Below the pieces are notes generated by a model, which did no database searches, had not been told where the DNA came from, and worked only from the letters and a program-made list of their open reading frames with translations. 64,000 bases of DNA. It comes from Chara braunii. Its lineage: Eukaryota > Streptophyta > Charophyceae > Charales > Characeae. Below, one piece after another: positions 35,376-48,208 of the stretch. Both the position numbers and the translations under genes were made by a program. Location of the stretch: assembly GCA_003427395.1 (NCBI GenBank), contig BFEA01000020.1, positions 449,645 to 513,644 on the forward strand. The letters run 5' to 3'. Position 1 is the first letter of the stretch. Every line of letters begins with the position of its first letter.

Positions 35376-38300
35376 CAACCTTTCATAAACCCTGTCAAAC
35401 TCAAGTAAAACAACCTTCCTCCCATCCTTCCCCGAGATGCAATCCCACAATATTCTCTCAGTCAAACAATAAAACTGAATCTGACATTGTACATTCGTTT
35501 CTTTACTTAGTCTGGTCATGTCCGGAAGTCAAACTGAAAGTCAAAGTAGGGATGCACACAGTATACTCAGTCAAAACATAACAAGGAATGCAACTAGGGG
35601 TTATACTGGGTTTATAGAAGGGGATGAAAGGTTACCTCTCAGTTTCCTGCCGTCAAAACTCCTCCTAAGTTCCGGCATAGCTCCCGCAATCGGTGGGCTG
35701 ACTCCTCACAGAGTCTTGTTGCGGTCCTACGGGTTGCAATCGGGCCTGCTGCCTTCTTCTCCTAACAGAACTAGACTGAGAGAAGGAAGATAGAACGAGA
35801 GGTTTAAGACGCTCGAGATACAGGAGAGGGACAACTCAAGTCCCAGGAGAGGACCTTACCTTTACTCGCCGAAGGGACCCGCAATGGTGGCCGAAGTACA
35901 CAACAGCCTGGTCAAACCGAAGTCAACAATCCACTGTCGACCTTATGACAACTCCCTAATTCGCAGCAACAACTGCACTCGCCGGTCAAATCACGTCCTC
36001 AAGCCACACTTCCTCATGCCTGGCTAAGACCCCACACCTCAGCCTAGAGTGACCGCTCTAAATAGAGTGCGCCTCCTACCCTGTGCACTTGTTCAAACTT
36101 AGTACTACTACAAGGGAAGCAGCACACACATCAATCGTACTGAACAGCCAGCTCCGCAACAAAGCTTAATGCAAACGCAATAAGACCCTAGCTCCTTATA
36201 ACATCCTTGCACATGCAGCCTACAGTAGCACATGGCGCAGTCCGCAAGGTTCAACAGCACGCTCAGCAGCTCAGCAAAGTGCACAGTAAGTGCACTGTTC
36301 ATACACAACAAAGCGCAGTATACGCTAAAAATAGCTCAGCCCGTCAATAACAACCACTGACTGTTGCAACACAGTCGCCAACATCCTACGAGTTGGCAGC
36401 GTATCCTGTTGACGTCGTCAACAACCCTCGAGATGCCTGAAGATGTCGACATTGTAAGCCACTGCCAAGCCGGGTATGTGCCTCGCATCACCATCCTCCC
36501 CTCGTTTTTTCTCTTTCTCTGTGTGCGACGCTCAATTCCAACCCGACTGCCGGTTGCCTCCCTTGCTGTTACGCTCACTATCTGTAGTAGTTACCCACGC
36601 CTATCACATTCTGCAGTACTTTGGTATACGTGACACGCCGACTATCGATCATAGTTGTAAGCACTACATAATACCAACGGACCGAGTAATGAGCACATAG
36701 CCCATGCTCGTGTACGTGCGTGCTCGTCGAAGGGAGAGTCTTCCACCCATAGGATGTCTCGATGCCCCCCTTCGCACTCGGACACACCGACCAACAGGTA
36801 AGTCTCTGTTCTCGCGGCTGGCCTCACGCTCGTTCCCGCCGATAAGATCAGCAATTCCGAGAAAAGGTTAACCGACCCCCCATTTTTCACCTCAATTTAT
36901 AAGAAAACCATAAGGCCATCCCAAACAAACTTCACACCAATCTATAGAGTGCACTTCTTACTAACATATTATTAAAAAAAACACACATAAAAAAAAATTA
37001 AAAACACATAAAATAGCAACTCAAAAGTGCATTTTCAGGCAATTTTGCCAAAAAATAACTCCATCAAAATTTCAGGATTTTCAGGATGATTAACAACACA
37101 ATTTGACCCCGAAACCCTAATTTCAGGATCATTCATCGTTACCCAAGGCTGAAAAGTAGGGGTCCCCGTTAACCACTTGCGCCAACTGAAACTTCCGCTA
37201 GGACACGAAAGTATATACTGCAGTCCAGTCGTGCACGCAGAGATATAGAGAGAGGTTGTTGCCATCAGTTCGATAAACAAAAGTCGAAATGAATCCTCCG
37301 CAATAATTCTGTTTTCTATAGCCCCCTTCTCCTTCATACAACTCAACCTCGTCGCACTATCAAGCCTATGCTTTCGAGGCTACATCCGTCGATGCCATCA
37401 TACTCGCGGTGGTTATGAACCTCAAGCTAGCCATCTTTCCCGCTCGATTTCACTGAGAGTCGAGGGTAATATCCATCTTCCCACATTCGCCATATCTCTC
37501 ATTCCCCTGCCTCTGCGCACTACCTTTCTCTATTAGCTCCCATCCTACTAACCCATCCTCAAAACTAACATCCCCAGCGGACTCGCCCGACCTTAGAACC
37601 TTCGATTATCACTTTCTCCCATCCGTTTTATCGAGTAACGGGCGCGATCTTTGATCTCGAATCCTCTCGCCATTTTTTTTCCCGATACCATGGCGCACGA
37701 CTTTTCCTTTTTAACTCTCGATTCGCTAGCCTAGTATTAAAATTAATATCAGATTCTGCTTCGCCTGGTTCCAGAACCCCTGGCTTCTCCGCCCCGATCT
37801 ACGAAGAAACATCCATGCCATCGTTTTCTCTGCCTGCCCCTGTGCCTGCTTTCTGCCATCTTCGTTGTTAAGTGCACATAGCGTGGTATACCGTCCAGGT
37901 TCGTTTTTTTCTCACTGTGCCCGCTGCCTCAACGCTCTGCCTCTTACTACTGGTGCAGTCCCTCCCCGCACGGGACCATCCGATAACGCTTTGCCCAGTC
38001 CCCTCTAGCTCCGCTATGCCTGCCTACTGCCTTCACCTTCCGTCCCTGTCTGCCCCTGCTCAACCCCGCCATCGCTTACCTCGCCTTGAATGTACCTCGC
38101 GGGGTTCACGTCCAGGTTCGGCCAGTTTGTGCTGGCCTCGTCCCCCTTTCTCTGGTAACCCGTTCTTTCCTTTTGCCTAACTCTCCTGCTGCCCATTGCC
38201 AGCCTCTCCCTCGCTCGCTAGCGGCTTCATGTGCACCCGACGCCGATGCACGTCCACATTCATTTTCTGTTATATTCTAGCAGGCGGAGGTCTCGTTCGT

Positions 38301-41300
38301 TAGGAGCAGTAACCGGATGAGTCACTCCCCTAACTGAGAGCGGCCATGCACCATTACCCATAGTATCAAAGAGGAATCCACAATCCGTCATTACTCACTG
38401 ACCTCGCAACCCTGCCTCTCTCGTTTACCGCAACTCTTGAGCAGAGACGACACGAACCTCGGCGTGACGTTGCAGCAATTTACATTCATAAATTTGTTTC
38501 TTCAATGTGAAATTGAACAGACAACGAAGATTAATACAGCGGCAGACCAGATACAAAAATCATCATGTATAAGGCAGAACATCGCTTCATCAGTCCACAA
38601 CTGCGACGCAATCATAAGTTTTTCGATCTTCAAGTTGGACCGCACAATATCTATTTCTGACAGGGTCATTACATTAATTCGGGCTAACCTGCCTTTTGTA
38701 TACAGGAGTGGGGCAAACAACATAACTATTTTACGCATAATGATTTCGACTTGGAGTTCATTGCACCAACCTGAGAAAGAGGTAGAGACGGGGAGAGAGA
38801 TAGAGAAAGTTTGTGTGCTAAGCCTTGAAGAGTGGACAGGGGAGGAGAGAGGAAAACAGTGGTGTGAATGAGAAGCTTCACAGTGAAATTTGTACACTAG
38901 AGCCGAACGTCACTAGCATCGCATATTATCGAGAGACAAAGAAAAAGAAAGAAAGAGATAGAGAGAGAGAGACAGAGAGAGAGACAGACAGACAAACAGA
39001 CAAACAGACAGACAAACAGACAGACGGGCAAATGAAGATAATGACTATGACGTACGATACTCAAACAATGAGTGTACAACATATATTGTATTATAATTAT
39101 GATAAAATATTGTACAATTGGTAAGGCTGGCTATGACAGACATCCCCCACAACCTGCGAATGCTATTTGTTGTTGTTGGTGTCAGGTCGGCTACTGCATG
39201 CCACTTCATGTCTTGGATTGACATGTCGGAGAAATTGTGTCACGCACTAGTGAACCCTGCCTGTAGCAAGGCAACAAACCATATTCTTAACGCCCTCACA
39301 TGCATTCATTCATAAAATGAATTACCGTAAAGCAGAACAGGAAAAAATAAACGTTGGCTACCGTGTGCCACTCGATAAATTTTGTCAATTTTCACAAAAA
39401 CTAACCGCTCATGCCACATTCTTCTCTCTCCCTCTCTCTGTTCCCCCCCGCCTCCCCACCATGTTTTTCGACAACGTCATCAAAATGAAACCTACAAAAT
39501 TCAGTGTGTATTAGCTGACAAAAATAGGCGAATCCTCGAAGATTGAGAAACACGAAAATACAATGTATTGTGGTGCAACTATTGATAGAAACGATTTTTC
39601 GCAGGTTCTATAATTCTTGTACTGCGTTGTTGCCTCCCTCCTTTGTTAGGTCAGGATTTATGTGTCAATGTTCGGTGTCTATCATACTTCTGCACACACA
39701 CAATGACCCTATGTGTCGTAATCTGCTCAATGACAAAGACCGACTAGATCCTCATCATGTCATAATAATGTACGCTGTTTTGTCGCATTCTCTTCAGCAA
39801 CAGACAAAACTGATGTACTGATATGGGAAAAAAACAGACCACTGTATAACCCGAGCGGCAAAGAGTGTTTTTTTCTCCCAACAGGAAGTGCAATGTTTAA
39901 CAATTGGTCAACATACTTCCAACAACTTTTCAACACGGCAAAACTGTTGTTCCAGTCGGCCGTAAAAATCGAGTAGAAAGACTACTTCTGTTGAGCATCC
40001 TGCCGGCTACTGCGGTGCTCGTCTCAGGTCTCTGCTCATATCTTATTGCGAGTTGGGAGCTGGTGATCCATTTATTGTGATCGGATAAGCGGGAGGTCTC
40101 TTTCTCTGCCCAAAACCAATGCTTTAGTTGCCATATGATCTCTCCACGCACTGTTGTCATTATCCTAATGCACTCTCTTATCACTGCTCATCCCGCTCTC
40201 CGCTACATGTGATCGTAGTCCTTCCTCTGCACTTTTCCCCTATTAACTTTATTGTTGCTTGTAGCGCCATGAAAAATCCATCCTCCGTCAGGTACAATGT
40301 TGCGTCCTTTGCAGCGAAAAATGCAAAGGTTTTGTGATTGAACGGAACAGACTGTCCTTCATTTTCTTCGTGAATGCACCGCTTTGTTGGTCAGTTTTCT
40401 GCTCTCCTTCTCCACTTGCGCATGTTTTTTTTTGCAAAATCGTGACACCTAAAAGGAAACACATCAAAACAGAAAAATAATATTAATGAGCCAAAATATT
40501 GCATTTGGTTTGGTACATGTTCAATCTACAATTTAGCTGAAAAAGTACAACTTCGTTGCATCATCGATACGCCAGTATATTTTTTGACTTATCACTGCGA
40601 TTTCATACATGGGAAGCAGCGCTGACAAAGTTTGCTTACCTTCTTGAGTTCTATTTTCCTTCTGCACTAATTATCTGTTATTTGAGAGCGTGTCGTATGC
40701 ATTTTCCTCCCTGCTGCGTTTTTTTCAAATCTGCATCTCGTTCTCTCAGAAAATTGTGACATATCTCTCTCATCTGTCCCCCTCCTGTCTTCATCTGCCT
40801 CTTCTTCATCCTCGTCTCGCTCTGTGCTGTCGCTGCTCTTCTCTTCCTCTTTATCCCCCTCGTCTGCATTATGAGCACGTCCAACCGAAGTTTCACCGCC
40901 AACTCCGTTGTCTTGCACAAACCCGTTTTCCTCTCTGTCCGTCTTTTCTGATACGTAGTACTTCTGTCCGTCTTCTAGTTCCTTTTGAACAACGCTATGA
41001 AAATCACCGGAGCCTCTCTGATCGATCATCTCCACGATTTTATCCTTTTCGTATGTGATCCTATTCTTTATCCTGCATTCTCGCTATGACGTTTTTCCTT
41101 CATGCAACCTCTTCGCGGACGCTCTTGATGGACGGCTCTCGCTGCCACTGACCGGTGTCCATTTCATGGGAATGGCGGGTGGTGATTCGTTGCATTCTTT
41201 AAACTTCGAACTCTCCTTCATACTTGATGAAACAAAAATAAGTGGTTGACTACTGCGGATGTACGTTCGCTTTGTGTACGATTTTGTGCTTTCGTTTCTG

Positions 41301-41400
41301 CGATATTCTCTCCTGTCTTTTTTTTTGTCAGCCTTGCACATTTTCCTCCCCTTATTTTTGTTTTCCATGACCTTCAGACCTGCAAAGATCCTCATACTTG
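38301..41400. other. Unresolved tract between LTR B and Gypsy pol
   Basis: It contains a GACA/AACA-type simple repeat (about 38939-39024) and no recognisable host gene. On the minus strand 40.67-41.4 kb reads as short acidic and basic open stretches, and 41400-41516 contains a duplicated word cctccttttcctcgtcaaat (offset about 72 bp) coding for acidic residues. This could be the eroded 3' part of the Gypsy pol. I see no integrase zinc-binding or DDE signature. Confidence 0.35.
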
Positions 41401-42542
41401 CTCAAAGTCCTCCTTTTCCTCGTCAAATTCATAATCGTCCCCCCTTATTCTTGTGATGAAATCTCTCCTTGCTCAAATTCGTCCTCCTTTTCCTCGTCAA
41501 ATTCATAATCGTCCCCAATCGTTCGATTGAACTTGTAAGAGTGAATTCGTAAGGTAATACACTTTACCCATCATGGCCACTTGTTCGTCCACCTGTCGAG
41601 TCTCTGCCTCGATCGTTTGCAGTTCATCCATCATCTTATAATTCGCACTAAAACTAGTTTCATCATCCATTCCGCATTTTTCCCCCGCCATGAGTTCTGT
41701 TCTATTATCGGTGTAAGTACCAAGGCAGGTTCCTTCATAAATTCAGGCGGTGGATGCCACATCGAATTTCCTTTCCTCATTACCTTACTTTCAACGAAGA
41801 TAGCCCAACAGTTGATATGAGTGAGCTTATCATCTCATTCTTCCAAAAATCCATTAACTGGAGGTGCCTCCTCTTCTGACCCTGCTTGATTTCCCCATTC
41901 AATTTTACTCATGCTATTAACCCTATTTCTGTTCCCTGGGATACGTTCCACCTAAAAATCAAACATCCATATATAGGTGAACCATCTAGCTATGGTCGGG
42001 TCTGATGGCGAAAAATTGTTGAGAGAATACATGAGCGTTGTTGGGTCAATTATGAGGATAAACCTCCTTCCAAAACGGTGATGCCAGAAAATTATTAGGC
42101 AACGCAGAACTATCAAGACTTCATTTTTGAATTGCGAGTAGTTCCTTTCCGTTGAGTTGAGTGTTCGGCTTTCGAATCTTAACGGCCTTTCCTTCCCACT
42201 ACTGTCTGCCTGGATCAAGACACCTCCCAAGACGGTCGCCCCAACATCGGTTTCAACCATAAAAAGTATTTCCATAGTTGCATCAAAATCTGACACCCCA
42301 AACACTAAACCTCTTTCTTTAAATTCATTTTTCAACTCCTCGACCACTTCTTCGTGAAGGGCACCCCACTCCCAATTCTGATCCTTTCGTACTAGCTTCC
42401 TCAGATGCTCTGTCTTTGTGACAAATCTTTCTATGCACCTCCTCCAAAATCCACAGGCTCCAAGGAAGCTACGTACTTTTCCAATATTTTTTAAGGGAGT
42501 CGGTCATTCCAATATTTTGTTAGTTTTCTTACCATTGGGTCT
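41400..42542 (-). pseudogene. Gypsy pol: RT thumb / RNase H and downstream region
   Basis: On the minus strand, downstream of the reverse transcriptase, a thumb-like FGACGFWRRCIERF segment (near 42.45 kb) leads into an RNase H domain (42347-41952). ETDVGATVLGGVLIQ supplies the first acidic residue, SRTLNSTERNYSQFKNEVLI the catalytic Glu region, and RFILIIDPTTLMYSLNNF the next Asp. After a stop at 41952 the same frame continues with VERIPGNRNRVNSMSKIEWG, the usual RNase H exit (normally IPGxxNxxADALSR), and then PPVNGFLEE and a WHPPPEF-like stretch to about 41.4 kb. Stops and frameshifts make it inactive. No integrase follows that I can recognise. Confidence 0.8.
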
Positions 42543-43244
42543 TCGACCGTATTCATTGTATACATATCCCACAATGGTTACTTCCTTCACACAATGCCTT
42601 GACTTCACGCCATTGGCAGTGAGTTTATACTCTAACCCTTGGACATGCTCCCATAGGAACTTTCTTATCCCATGAGCCACTTCTAATTTATCTTTCTCAA
42701 TAGGGCCCTTGACGACGAGGTCGTCAATATATGCCTCAGTAATCTGAGGGTTGATTGGCTGCATCACCCTGATCATACTGCGCTGCACCACTGCCGCAAC
42801 ATTGGTTCATCCTTGTGGTGCAACATTCATATGGACTAACCCTCGAGAAGTGTGCATTGCCGTTATAGGACGGTCTGCAGGATAGACCGAAAATTGATCA
42901 TACCCTGAGTAGAGGTCAATAAGGGATACAATCGATCTTCTTGCGCAAGACTCTGACAGTTGATCAGCGTTAGGCAATCCCCCAGCATCCCTCACGATTA
43001 CCACATTCAATCGTTGGAGGTCTTGTACCCATCTGAGCACCCCGTTTGGTTTTACAAAGCAAAACCAATGAGACGCATATGATCCGCTAATAAAGCTTGC
43101 AACATTCGTACGGATCTTCCCATCTAGGTACTCCGCCACCTTTCTATGATCTTCAGGATTGCGGTACTTAGCCCCTCGAACATTTCATGACTCGTGCGAC
43201 ACAGTATGAATGTGGATCATTACGATTTTATCCACAGTTGATGG
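42543..43244 (-). pseudogene. Gypsy reverse transcriptase, tandem copy 3
   Basis: Contains EYLDGKIRTNVASF, the ASHWFCFVKPNGVLRWVQDL stretch (fingers, normally SPWxxPVxxVxKKDG), the motif A region SIVSLIDLYSGYDQF and the motif C box YIDDLVVKG, all in order on the minus strand. The catalytic aspartates are still present, but frameshifts split it. Unit length is 702 bp; copy 2 has a 24-bp insertion relative to it. Confidence 0.85.
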
Positions 43245-43970
43245 TCGACCGTATTCATTGCATACACATCCCAGAATGGTTACTTCCTTCAAATAATGCC
43301 TTCACTTCACTCCACTGGCAGTGAGGCTATACTCTTCCAAGAGATATATAATCTCTCTTAACCGTTGGACATGTTTCTATACGATCTTTTTTATCCCACG
43401 TGCCACTTCTGATTCATCTTTCTCATTATGACCCTTGATGACAAGGTCGTCAATGTATGGCTCAGTAATCTGAGGGTTGATTGACTGCATCACGTTGATC
43501 ATACTGCGCTGCACCATTGCCACAGTGTTGGTCCATCCTTGTGGTGCAACATTTATATGGATTAACCCTCGAGGCCTTTGCATTATCGTTATAGGACGGT
43601 CTGCAAGATAAACCGAAAATTGATCATACCCTAAGTAGAGGTCAATAAGCGATACAATTGATCTTCCTGCGCAATACTCAGACAGTTGATCAGCGTTAGG
43701 CAATTCCCCAGCATCCCTCACGGTCACCACATGCAATCGTTGGAGGTCTTGTACCCATCTGAGCACCCCGTTTGGTTTTACAAAGCAAAACCAATGAGAC
43801 GCATATGGTCCCCTTGAAAAGCTTGCAACATTCGTACAAATTTTTCTATCTAGGTACTCTACCACATTCCTATGATCTTCAGGATTAGGGTACTTAGCCC
43901 CTCGAACATTCCACGGCTCGTGCGACACAGTATGAATGCGGATCATTACGATTTTATTCACAGTTCATCG
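43245..43970 (-). pseudogene. Gypsy reverse transcriptase, tandem copy 2
   Basis: A 726-bp in-frame duplicate of copy 3. It reads from MIRIHTVSHEPWNVRGAKYP through EYLDRKICTNVASF, SLIDLYLGYDQF and YIDDLVIKG, then stops at 43377. Motif A (one S-to-L change) and motif C are intact. The ends of the unit are marked by tcgaccgtattcattg at 43245 and 43971. Confidence 0.85.
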
Positions 43971-44769
43971 TCGACCGTATTCATTGCATATCAATCGTTG
44001 GAGGTCTTGTACCCATCCGAGCACCTCGTTTGGTTTTACAAAGCAAAATCAGTGAGACGCATATGGTCCACTAGAAAAGCTTGCAACATTCGTACAAATT
44101 TTTCCATCTAGGTACTCCAACACCTTCCTATGATCTTCAGGATTGAGGTACTTAGCCCTTCGAACATTCCATGGCTCGTGCGACACAATATGAATGCGGA
44201 TCATTACGATTTTATCCACATCCAACCGTCCACGCTAATCATCATTGAAAACATATGCTCCATGCTTTTCACGCATCAAGTTCCTTACTAGAGCCTGCTC
44301 CTGCTTTGTTAAAAACTCGGGTTCGCCTATTATTAGATCTTTCTCCTTTTCCTCATTGATGTGGCAAAGTCTATTCGTTATCTTTTCCCCCATTTGTGTA
44401 TCAATTCTCTCTCATGTTCATAGTACACTCATTCTTCTTGACTTACCAGGACTGGTACTGGATGATTTTTCTTATCTGTCATCTTGCACCGCCTTTTGGA
44501 GCCCTGCTTGAGTCGACCCCTAAAAAATGCTTACCAACAACTTGAGCATTTGTTGCATGTGGTCCTTCCATTCAGGAAGGAGGAGGTTTATACATAAGCT
44601 CAAACCTCCCGCCTTCCGGATCTTACACTCTTTTGATAAGTGTCGTGACGACATCCGGATCGGTCATCCCATAGGTTGACACCATCTCAACTACTTCCGT
44701 AATACATGACAGGCTTAATACGAGTCCATCAGTCTTCTCATCTTCTGTTTTTTCTTCGTCTTCTCCTTC
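43971..44769 (-). pseudogene. Gypsy pol: partial RT copy 1 and upstream linker
   Basis: A 258-bp partial copy of the RT N-terminus (43971-44228) reads MIRIHIVSHEPWNVRRAKYL to the VQDLQRL segment, where it jumps by internal deletion to the CNEYGRR end of the unit. One Trp codon in the fingers is TGA. Upstream (44229-44769) the minus strand carries the protease-RT linker, with LVRNLMREKHGAYVFNDD and a preceding FLTKQEQA-like word. Confidence 0.7.
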
Positions 44770-45180
44770 TAGTTTCATTCGTCAATTCTCCGACTCCTCA
44801 AACGTGTATGATCCCGCATTCAGTCGGTTTTTCGAACTGTGGGGCCCATTATTTCTGTAAGTAATTACTTCAAAGTTTCCACAGGTTGGGTCACATAAAA
44901 CAACGAACATAGTGCCGTCATGTTTATTCATTATGAGAGCCTCGGATCTGGACAAAAAATTTTTTTCCAGTAGTATGAAGATATTCAGGCTCGGCATAAT
45001 GTAAAAGAAGGTACGCACCTTAACCCGTTCTATCTCCACTACTACGTTTGAGACCACTCCTGTATTGCCAGTTTTTCCACACAATCATTTTTTTTAATTT
45101 AACCCCAACCTGTTTGCCGTATCTGCATTTATAATATTCATTTCAGTCCCCGTATCAACTATACCCGGACATATCGTTCC
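44770..45180 (-). pseudogene. Gypsy aspartic protease remnant
   Basis: The minus strand reads GIVDTGTEMNIINADTANRL around the retropepsin active site, with DTG at 45156-45148 in the usual setting (DTGxxxNxIxxxxAxxLGL). Shortly after LGLN the frame hits a stop next to an A run and continues shifted as a 100-residue open stretch (45084-44782) with TTT-rich beta-strand-like sequence. It lies between the gag linker and RT, as expected for Gypsy order. Confidence 0.75.
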
Positions 45181-45444
45181 TCTGACCATAATATCTATGG
45201 ATCCTGTCCCTACAAATTTTCAGTCAATCTTGCTCCCCACAACTTTCCGTTTTATTTCTTTGAGAATCAAATCCTCCATTCTAACCGTTGCTACCCTTTT
45301 ACAGGACTACAGGGTTTTTACCATTTCTCTCAACCTTGGGGCTGATGCGAGGATCTCTGTGAGGTTTAACAACTCATTGTGATCTTCCAACAATTTATTC
45401 ACTAAACCTTCCAAATCAACCCCATCTTCGATTGTTGTCTGATA

Positions 45445-46105
45445 CTATCGTTTCTTTTGCGTGGTCTCATCCTTCTTCGTCTTGCCTTCTTTAATTCCTT
45501 GTTTCCTTTTTTTAACCCTGATCTCCGATTGCTTCTCTTCTTCCTCCCGAAGCTTATCATCCTTATCCTCACCACCTTCAAAAGTAATAGATAACTCTGC
45601 CTCGACTAATTGGGAAGTCTGAGTCTGTTCCTTTGGCGGGTTATTACTTCTAGTTTTCCGAGTTGCATACGGGATCGTTCCGGTGACATTCCTATGGCTT
45701 ATCCTAGTTCTGAAGGCCATATTCGGTCTAAAAACCCTCGGGTTTGGTTCGCTTGGTCCTCCATCTAGTCCTTCCTGCCCCATGGTCAACATTCTTGGAG
45801 GTCTGATCTCAGTTTCTCCATCTCCATCATATATTTCTTGCAGCCTCAAATGCAGTCTCTGCATTTTATCTACTAAATTTTTCATTATTTCAAACGTTTC
45901 CTTAACACTGATACTTACTTCCTCCTCTCTAGCTTCCTCGCTGATAAAGTCTTTTCTCTTGACTTCCCCGATTCTCATCTTACCCATCTTCTCCTCAAGA
46001 CCAGTTACATCCTCTACTCGGATGATAGGGTCTTCCTTCTCTTGCCATATTCTAAACATGGTCGAAATGTTGGGACCTATCCGAGCCATTCAGAAGACTT
46101 CTTTC
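45445..46105 (-). pseudogene. Gypsy gag-pol linker region
   Basis: The open stretch from 46089 begins MARIGPNISTMFRIWQEKED, has a charged, partly helical middle (MKNLVDKMQRLHLRLQEIYD) and ends in a Lys/Glu-rich tail. It is in the same frame as the zinc-knuckle ORF once the foldback insertion is ignored, apart from a TGA just before the Met. No enzymatic motif; it is probably a spacer before the protease. Confidence 0.65.
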
Positions 46106-46116
46106 CTCGTGCCTCG

Positions 46117-46585
46117 CACAAGCGGTTATCGGGTAGCTAAAAATTCAGGAATGAAAATTCTGAAGTGGGAGTTTTTGACAGTCTGAAAATCCCGAATGGT
46201 CCTGAAGTGGTGAAAGGTTCGAAGACCCTGAAAACCACCTGTTTAGGCATGCTGCATCCTGAAGTGGTGAAGGGTGTCCTGAAGTGGTCAAGTGAGACTT
46301 TTGTGTAATCTGAAAATCCTGAATGGTCCTGAGGTGGTGAAAGGTCCGAAAACTATGAAAACCACCCTTCACCACTTGAGGATGCAACTTGCCTAAACAA
46401 GTGGTTTTAAGGGTCTCCGGACCTTTCACCACTTCAGGACCATTCAAGATTTTCAGAACTGAATGGTCCTGAAGTAGTGAAAGGTCCGAACTTCCTGAAA
46501 ACCACCTGTTTAGGCAGGCTGCATCCTCAAGTGGTGAAGGGTGTCCTGAAGTGGTGATGAAAAATACGACTGTTGTTAACCTTCT
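46117..46585. mobile_element. Foldback element inserted in Gypsy gag
   Basis: The 11-bp word CTCGTGCCTCG lies on both sides (46106-46116 and 46586-46596). Between them are three related segments built on tcctgaagtggtgaaaggtc and aaccacctgtttaggca: direct at about 46197-46276, inverted at about 46360-46443 and direct at about 46462-46556, giving a strong stem-loop. Removing the insert and one 11-bp copy joins IPRGTR to KEVF in one frame of the gag-pol reading. Confidence 0.8.
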
Positions 46586-46596
46586 CTCGTGCCTCG

Positions 46597-47425
46597 AGGA
46601 ATGTTGGCATCGATTAGCTGCCCCTTTATGTCAAATACGTGCCCATCTATGCTTGAGGTGATATGTCCGTCAAGCTCATCGAGCTCCCGTACGTGACATT
46701 TTTTTACCGTGTGTCCTTTGATTTGACAATGCGTACATATGCACTCACTATAGTCCACCCAACCTCGTTCGTATCCTTGCCCATTCCACTGACCATTTCC
46801 TCTACCATACCCCCTGCCGTAACTTTAATCATTCCCTTGGCCAAAACCTTATCAAATATCCTTGACCCACTTGATTGACTCCCATTTGTTGTGACTCTCA
46901 ATTTCCCATTTGTTCGCTATTACCTTTATTATTCATCCCCCATTCTCCCAAACCGTGACTTCTCCCTGCGTTTCTTCCTCTTCCACGACCTTGTCCTTGG
47001 CCCTGGGCTTGAGTTTGATTCTGACTGCTTTTGTGACTTGATCCTGGTTGTTCCTTACTCCTTTGTTGATCCTGTCTTGCTCCTTGCTCACCTCCCAAAT
47101 TCTAGTTTTGTGGTATCATCGGATAAGGTCCCATGGGTCCTTGCATCAGTCACGGTCCCATCGGGAAATACCTGAGCCACGCACCCATCGACGGCCCCAT
47201 GGGCCATTGTCCGAACTGAGCCGTGCTTCGTGACGGGTCTTGACCGTACTGGACTATCGCTTGTTGCGAGACCTGTCCTTTCCCCGTACCTTGTCCTCCC
47301 ATGGCTAAATTTCTTGTTTTTCTTGGACACTTTGTCAATTTAACTGCTATTTCAGAATCCTCTTCTTCTTCATCCTCGCCTTCTTCATTTTCTTCTTTCA
47401 GCTTCCTCTTTCCCGATGGTTGCGT
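46597..47425 (-). pseudogene. Gypsy gag C-terminal part with zinc knuckle
   Basis: Read on the minus strand from the LTR insertion point: QPSGKRKLKEENEEG, an acidic run (GEDEEEED), a QG/RG-rich segment (QAQGQGQGRGRGRN near 47.0 kb) and a zinc knuckle C-x2-C-x4-H-x4-C (CTHCQIKGHTVKKC) at 46737-46696, the RNA-binding nucleocapsid motif. It is split into short frames by indels. The 5' part of the same gag is at 54115-55684, beyond a solo LTR. Confidence 0.85.
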
Positions 47426-48208
47426 TGTCGAGCGCATCGGTCCGACACCGCACAGGGCAGCGCGGGACCCTCTCGACCGCGTCACGCAGGAGTTGGTCTA
47501 AATCCTTCGTCGCAAATATACATGGAGCTTCCGCAAGCCGCTCTGGCTGAGTGCGCCAGCCATACCTCTCGCGAATCCCTACGACAGGATAGGGTCTGCA
47601 CGAGGCACGACTTACCTCCACCTTACGGGAGCTGTCACCTCCCTTCGGTGGGCGTATCCCCGCCGAGCTACCAGTGCACAATACGAAAGCTAATCAGTTG
47701 CAATCACAGAGGTGGACCAGCTGGGGGCGTTTCTCGTTCGCTGTAGCATAGGGGGTACGCACGATAATATGCCTCTATCAAACCCGCACGCGAACCGACA
47801 CACTGGGGAGGCTGAAATCCCAAATGCGGCCCGTCATCGGTCGACTAAGACGTATCCCACTCACCACACGCACACCACTCTACGAACACAAAAACAAAAC
47901 ACACACACAACGACACGCACGAAACGACACAACACAAACAACGAGACAACGCTCCTAGTCCCTTTGTAACCATCCCATAACTTTCCGATGCAGAGTTGGA
48001 TGGGCTCCGCGCGCGAGACTTAGTATAAGACCGCACAGACGCAGGACTAACTCATATCGACTTGCAATGCAAGCGTACGTAAGCAGTCGCAATGATGGCG
48101 TACTATGTGGTGCCCATAATCAAGCAGTCCCTCGTGGATCCGAGTACCCCTTATGACACTCAAGTGTCAGACTCGAAGTATCGTGATGGCCTGATCCCTC
48201 ATGATATT

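Larger units (their letters stand above)
32164..38300 (+). mobile_element. Long LTR copy B (right end not found)
   Basis: It begins TGTCGAGCGCATCGG at 32164 and matches copy C through the head (to about 33.2 kb), the tract with ~120-bp units (33.85-34.43 kb), the hairpin array (34.65-35.4 kb), cgcaatcggtgggctgac and gcggtcctacgggttgcaat (35.7 kb), and a pyrimidine-rich tail (36.4-38.2 kb). A diagnostic hairpin TGACACT 32877-32883 / AGTGTCA 32886-32892 sits at the same place in A and C. No coding capacity is visible. Homology fades near 38.3 kb, and neither the terminal hairpin nor a TCGT duplicate was found. Confidence 0.75.

Noticed and set aside
38437-38871. 144-residue plus-strand open frame with antisense partner
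   Set aside because: Open in both strands, low complexity, no motif and no splice context.
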